Shown: piece by piece, positions 4,228-7,304 of the stretch | Layout of the letters: the number at the start of each line of letters is the position of its first letter | How positions within the stretch are numbered: position 1 is the first letter of the stretch | NCBI GenBank assembly: GCA_034428935.1 | Contig: DAOUHB010000030.1 | Span: 1 to 7,304, forward strand | Length of the DNA: 7,304 nt | Direction: 5' to 3' | Source of the DNA: JAAYZQ01 sp034428935 | Lineage (GTDB): Bacteria > Chloroflexota > Anaerolineae > JAAYZQ01 | The notes under the pieces: model-generated | Databases searched by the model: none | Seen by the model: the letters and a program-made list of their open reading frames with translations, nothing else | What the model was told of the DNA's origin: nothing | Position numbers and translations under genes: made by a program

Positions 4228-6432
4228 ATGAAGACGAGGACGTTGGTAGCGATCCTGGGGCTGCTGTTGTTGGTGCTGGTGGTGGGGGGCTGCAACGGGG
4301 AGGAGCAGACAGCACAGCCGTGCCCCACGTCGGCGCCCTGCCCCGACTGTCCGACGGCGGCGGCGTGCCCGGAGTGTCCGGAGGCGGCCGAGTGTCCCAC
4401 GGCGGAGGCAGCCGAGTGTCCCGAGTGCCCGGAATGTCCGGAAGGGGCGGGCGAGGGGGCGGCGGCGTGTCCCTTTGGGGAGGAGTGGGCGTCTTCGGCC
4501 CACGCCGACGCAGAGGCGGAGGCCTTTGTGCATTGGGACGAGGATGATCCGGCGGAGGTGCCGGCCAACTGTGCTGCCTGCCACAGCACGCCGGGGTACC
4601 AGGACTACATTGGTGCCGACGGGAGCGCGGTGTGGGCGGTGGACCAGGCGGCGCCGGTAGGGACGACGGTGAGTTGCGGGGCGTGCCACAACGAGGCGGC
4701 GGCGATGCTGGACTCGTCGCCGATCCTGTTTCCGTCGGGGATCACGGTGACGGTGGAGGGTCCGGCGGCGCGGTGTGCGGTGTGCCACCAGGGACGAGCG
4801 TCGGGGTTGACGGTGGATGCGGCCATCGAGCGAGCCGGACTGGAGGACATGGACACGGCGAGCGAGGACCTGGGGTTCACGAACATCCACTACTTTGCGG
4901 CGGCGGCGACGATGTACGGGACGCTGGCGAAGGGTGGGTACGAGTACGAGGGGCGGACGTACGACGCCAAGTTTGACCACGTGGAGGCGTTCAACACGTG
5001 CGTGGAGTGCCACGACAGCCACACGCTGGAGTTGAAGGTAGAGTCGTGCGCCGGGTGCCACGCCGAGGCGGACCCGAAGGACATACGGATGGAGGGTTCG
5101 CTGGTGGACTATGATGGGGACGGCGACCTGGAGGAGGGGATCTACTACGAGATCGAGACGCTGCAGGAGATGTTGCTGCAGGGGATGCAGGCGTACGCGG
5201 CGGAGGTAGCGGGGGCGGCGATTGTGTACGATGCGGGCCGGCACCCGTACTTTTTTGGAGATGCGAACGGCAACGGTGCGGTGGACGAAGGCGAGGGGGG
5301 CTATGCGGCGTGGACGGGTCGGCTGGCGCGGGCGGCGTACAACTACCAGACGTCGTTGAAGGATCCGGGGGCGTATGCCCACGGGGGGAAGTACATCATC
5401 GCGTTGTTGTACGACTCTATCGAGAACCTGAACGAGGCGCTGGGGGAGCCCATGGACCTGTCGGCGGCGCATCGGACGGACCACGGGCACTTTGCGGGTT
5501 CGGAGGAGGCGTTCCGGCACTGGGACGCGGAGGGGATGGTGGAGTCGGGCTGCGCGACGTGTCACTCGGCGGACGGGTTGCCGTTCGTGGTGGCGCACGG
5601 GGTGCAGATCGAGCAGGAGTTGTCGAACGGGTTCGAGTGTGAGACGTGCCACGCGAGCCTGGCGGATTACAGCGTGCACAGCATCGAGTCGGTGACGTTT
5701 CCCAGCGGAGCGGAGGTGACGGCGGACGACGCGGCGGCGAACCTGTGTCTGACGTGCCACCAGGGGCGGAGCTCGTCGGCGACGGTGGACCGTGCGGTGG
5801 GGGACGTGGAAGCGGACGTGGTGCTGGAGAGTGGGCGGTTCATCAACATCCACTACTTTGCGGCGGGAGCGACGCTCTTTGGCACGGAGGTCAAGGGGGC
5901 GTACGAGTTTGAGGGGAAGGAGTACGCCGGTCGTTTTGAGCACGTGGAGCCGTACGACACGTGCGTGGAGTGCCACGACGTGCACCGGTTGAGCGTGGTG
6001 GTGGACGACTGCCGGGTGTGCCATCCTGAGGTGGAGAGCGCGGAGGATCTGGTGGCCATCCGTCTGGTGGACACGGACTATGACGGGGACGGCGACGTAG
6101 AAGAGGGGATCGCGGGCGAGATCGAGACGATGGTGGAGGCGCTGTACGCATCGATGCAGGCGTACGCGGCGACGACGGCGGGGACGCCGCTCCACTATGA
6201 CACGGCGCGGTACCCGTACTTTTTTGCGGACGCGAACGGGAACAACGCGGTGGACGAAGGGGAGGGGGCGTACAACGCCTGGACGCCCGCGCTGCTAAAG
6301 GGGGCGTACAACTTCCAGGTGGTGGCCAAGGACCCGGGAGCCTTTGCCCACAACGGGACGTACGTGCTGCAGTTCCTGTACGACAGCATCGAGGCCCTGG
6401 GCGGTGACGTCACCGCCATGACGCGGCCATAG
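4228..6432 (+). CDS. Decaheme c-type cytochrome lipoprotein with EF-hand loops
   Basis: This 734-residue exported lipoprotein has a signal sequence MKTR plus a hydrophobic core and lipobox VGGC, with C22 the lipidated cysteine. A stalk (32-81) has ten Cys-Pro pairs. Ten CXXCH heme-attachment motifs begin at residues 115, 150, 183, 258, 274, 442, 471, 507, 579 and 595, five per half. The halves repeat with a period of about 321-327 residues, each with a conserved NIHYF histidine segment. Each half also has a DYDGDGD loop (294, 617) and a canonical EF-hand loop DANGN...VDEGE (345-356, 668-679), so calcium binding is likely. The probable role is electron transfer at or outside the cell surface; no catalytic site was recognised. 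The ATG follows GGGGGAGA by about 7 nt. Codons end strongly in G (GCG, ACG, GTG, GGG), unlike recA and the kinase. The exact family is not identified. Confidence 0.95.
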   Translation: MKTRTLVAILGLLLLVLVVGGCNGEEQTAQPCPTSAPCPDCPTAAACPECPEAAECPTAEAAECPECPECPEGAGEGAAACPFGEEWASSAHADAEAEAFVHWDEDDPAEVPANCAACHSTPGYQDYIGADGSAVWAVDQAAPVGTTVSCGACHNEAAAMLDSSPILFPSGITVTVEGPAARCAVCHQGRASGLTVDAAIERAGLEDMDTASEDLGFTNIHYFAAAATMYGTLAKGGYEYEGRTYDAKFDHVEAFNTCVECHDSHTLELKVESCAGCHAEADPKDIRMEGSLVDYDGDGDLEEGIYYEIETLQEMLLQGMQAYAAEVAGAAIVYDAGRHPYFFGDANGNGAVDEGEGGYAAWTGRLARAAYNYQTSLKDPGAYAHGGKYIIALLYDSIENLNEALGEPMDLSAAHRTDHGHFAGSEEAFRHWDAEGMVESGCATCHSADGLPFVVAHGVQIEQELSNGFECETCHASLADYSVHSIESVTFPSGAEVTADDAAANLCLTCHQGRSSSATVDRAVGDVEADVVLESGRFINIHYFAAGATLFGTEVKGAYEFEGKEYAGRFEHVEPYDTCVECHDVHRLSVVVDDCRVCHPEVESAEDLVAIRLVDTDYDGDGDVEEGIAGEIETMVEALYASMQAYAATTAGTPLHYDTARYPYFFADANGNNAVDEGEGAYNAWTPALLKGAYNFQVVAKDPGAFAHNGTYVLQFLYDSIEALGGDVTAMTRP
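4519..5424 (+). repeat. Pentaheme module 1 of internal duplication
   Basis: This encodes residues 98-399. It begins at EAFVHWD and ends at LYDSIE, and holds five CXXCH motifs followed by two calcium-type loops. The order and spacing match module 2, with heme motifs 2, 4 and 5 exactly 321 residues apart from their counterparts. Short runs are identical at DNA level, for example AACATCCACTACTTTGCGGC (from 4882) and CACGTGCGTGGAGTGCCACG (from 4995). Confidence 0.85.
5506..6393 (+). repeat. Pentaheme module 2 of internal duplication
   Basis: This encodes residues 427-722, from EAFRHWD to LYDSIE, with CXXCH motifs at 442, 471, 507, 579 and 595 and calcium-type loops at 617 and 668. It parallels module 1 without any signal or stalk sequence. 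The natural reading is an intragenic duplication of an ancestral five-heme protein. Confidence 0.85.
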
Positions 6433-6458
6433 GGGCCTAGCCCGACCGGTTCAACAGT

Positions 6459-6501
6459 GCTCCCACGTCCGGCGGTCACCGGGCGTGGGAGCTTTTTTTT
6501 T
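6459..6501 (+). terminator. Strong intrinsic terminator of first cytochrome gene
   Basis: A 14-bp stem including one T-G pair (6459-6472 with 6479-6492; outer part GCTCCCACG/CGTGGGAGC, inner part CCGG/CCGG) closes a 6-nt loop. It is followed at once by nine T residues (6493-6501). It starts 26 nt past the stop codon, so the first cytochrome is expected to form a separate transcript from the second. Confidence 0.93.
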
Positions 6502-6505
6502 GCGG

Positions 6506-6555
6506 CGCCTGGCCCCGGCGCGGGATCGGGCCCATCACCGCCAGGCGGCTTTTTT
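6506..6555 (+). terminator. Second terminator-like hairpin
   Basis: CGCCTGGC (6506-6513) pairs with GCCAGGCG (6540-6547) across a long GC-rich loop and is followed by six T residues (6550-6555). It could back up the first terminator. Its last two T residues are also the first two bases of the -35 hexamer of the next promoter. Confidence 0.5.
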
Positions 6556-6582
6556 GACGCCCCACGGGAAGCATGATATACT
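6554..6582 (+). promoter_or_regulatory. Promoter of second cytochrome gene
   Basis: TTGACG (6554-6559, 5 of 6) and TATACT (6577-6582, 5 of 6) are separated by exactly 17 bp. TGA before the -10 gives an extended -10. The predicted start is near 6589. It follows the tandem terminators directly, so the second cytochrome has independent transcription with a long leader. Confidence 0.75.
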
Positions 6583-6589
6583 GGGCCTC

Positions 6590-6914
6590 GCGTAACGCCA
6601 CGCAAACGACCAGCAATGTAGCACAGTCTTTCAAAGCCGATACAATCCCATACGGCTTTCGCATCCGAGGAGCAGAAAGGAGGTGCACCTCTGAGGCCAG
6701 ACGCCTTTCGCCCTTGTCGGATTCCTGACTGGGCGCGCTGTTTTGCCACCGCGGGGACCCTCGCCCGGGCCAGTAACCAACCGGGCGCTCCCCTGTACCA
6801 TCATCGGTTGACCCTCGACTCGCCTGCCCGCAAGAGGCGCCAGATGCGGCAGTACGCGGGTTTTCAGCCATCAGACGAGTGGCGCACATGCTCACGACGA
6901 GGAGGAGACGAGTG
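6590..6914 (+). other. Long structured leader of second cytochrome, possible small ORF
   Basis: This leader of about 325 nt has no ORF with an ordinary start codon. It holds the hairpin AAAGCCG/CGGCTTT (6633-6639 with 6653-6659). It also holds AGAAAGGAGGTG (6674-6685), complementary to the usual 16S rRNA 3' end over 12 bases. A larger hairpin follows: CGCCCGG/CCGGGCG (6762-6768 with 6781-6787) extended by GGGGA/TCCCC (6753-6757 with 6789-6793). A CTG lies 7 nt after GGAGG and opens a 74-codon frame (6691-6915) whose TGA overlaps the cytochrome ATG as TGATG. The encoded peptide is Arg-rich, with low-complexity codon use and no recognised motif. It may be a leader peptide, a regulatory RNA or chance. 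Confidence 0.35.
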
Positions 6915-7304
6915 ATGAAAACAAGAAGCGTGACCTTGATCCTGGGGCTGCTGTTGTTGGTCCTGGTGGTGGGGGGCTGCAACGGGGAAGAGCAGACGGC
7001 CCAGCCGTGCCCCACGTCGGCGCCGTGCCCTGATTGTCCGACGGCGGCGGCGTGCCCGGAGTGTCCGGAGGTGGCCGAGTGCCCCACGGCGGAGGTAGCC
7101 GAGTGTCCCGCATGCCCGGAATGCCCGGAAGGGGCGGGTGACGGGGCGGCGGCGTGTCCCTTTGGGGAGGAATGGGCGTCTTCGGCCCACGCCGACGCGG
7201 AGGCGGAGGCCTTTGTGCACTGGGACGAGGACGATCCGGCGGAGGTGCCGGCGAACTGTGCGGCGTGCCACAGCACGCCGGGGTACCAGGACTATATTGG
7301 TGCC
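6915..7304 (+). CDS. Second multiheme cytochrome lipoprotein, partial at window edge
   Basis: The 130 visible residues cover the signal sequence, lipobox VGGC (C22), the stalk with the same ten Cys-Pro positions, and the first CXXCH (CAACH, 115-119). They align without gaps to the first cytochrome. Eight residues differ (four in the signal peptide at 5-8, then A53V, A61V, E66A, E76D), giving 122 of 130 identical. By my count the DNA differs at about 34 of 390 bases, and outside the signal-peptide start most changes are silent, as expected under purifying selection. The ATG is preceded by GGAGGAGACGAGTG and overlaps the stop of a possible CTG-initiated frame. The gene runs off the window, so heme number and total length are unknown. 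It is presumably a functional paralog with a role like that of the first copy. Confidence 0.93.
   Translation, partial: MKTRSVTLILGLLLLVLVVGGCNGEEQTAQPCPTSAPCPDCPTAAACPECPEVAECPTAEVAECPACPECPEGAGDGAAACPFGEEWASSAHADAEAEAFVHWDEDDPAEVPANCAACHSTPGYQDYIGA

Noticed and set aside
3072..4547. A 491-codon plus-strand frame opposite the histidine kinase and running into the cytochrome gene
   Set aside because: It is low-complexity, has no motifs, and conflicts with two well-supported genes and the intergenic control region.
4198..6195. A 665-codon open frame on the minus strand opposite the first cytochrome gene
   Set aside because: Its translation is Arg/His/Pro/Val-rich with no domains. It is a by-product of G-ending codons in the real gene, whose ten CXXCH motifs and signal peptide are clear.
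6590..6914. A known riboswitch or housekeeping RNA (cyclic-di-GMP, SRP RNA, tRNA) in the long leader
   Set aside because: I compared it by eye with the consensus features I remember and found no matching conserved core. Only simple hairpins are supported.
1..7304. CRISPR array, insertion sequence or prophage
   Set aside because: No regularly spaced repeats, transposase motifs, terminal inverted repeats or phage genes are visible. The only large repeats are the cytochrome modules and the paralog.

Overview
This is a GC-rich bacterial chromosome segment. The genes fit a Chloroflexota (Anaerolineae-like) or similar deep-branching, Gram-positive-like lineage. This is inferred from a RecA with an acidic tail, a DUF5679-type zinc-ribbon protein, a DevR/NarL-type two-component system and large c-type cytochrome lipoproteins. 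No rRNA or other phylogenetic marker in the window settles the assignment.

Left part, minus strand (1-4016). recA (34-1086) has its own sigma70-type promoter. A 58-residue zinc-ribbon gene with a TTG start (1321-1497) is driven by a perfect TTGACA-N17-TATAAT promoter, followed by a leader of about 100 nt. Bases 1498-1872 hold no convincing gene. They contain that promoter, a palindrome resembling a response-regulator site, a weak rightward promoter and strong hairpins. A two-component operon follows: a seven-helix membrane histidine kinase (2520-3965) and a NarL/DevR-type response regulator (1873-2523) joined by an ATGA overlap.

Middle (3966-4227). This is a divergent intergenic region between the two-component operon and the cytochrome genes. 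It holds the kinase promoter, a perfect 8-bp inverted repeat just upstream of it, and several hairpins in the leader of the first cytochrome.

Right part, plus strand (4228-7304). A 734-residue secreted lipoprotein carries ten CXXCH heme-binding motifs arranged as two pentaheme modules. Each module has EF-hand-like calcium loops, and both sit behind a Cys-Pro-rich stalk. A strong terminator, a second terminator-like hairpin overlapping a good promoter, and a structured leader of about 325 nt follow. Then comes the start of a second cytochrome gene, 94% identical in protein over the 130 residues visible and cut by the window edge.

Working model (inference): the membrane kinase senses a signal and phosphorylates the DevR-like regulator. 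The regulator may control the divergent operon and one or both cytochrome lipoproteins, which probably act in electron transfer at or outside the cell surface. recA and the zinc-ribbon gene look like chromosomal housekeeping flank.
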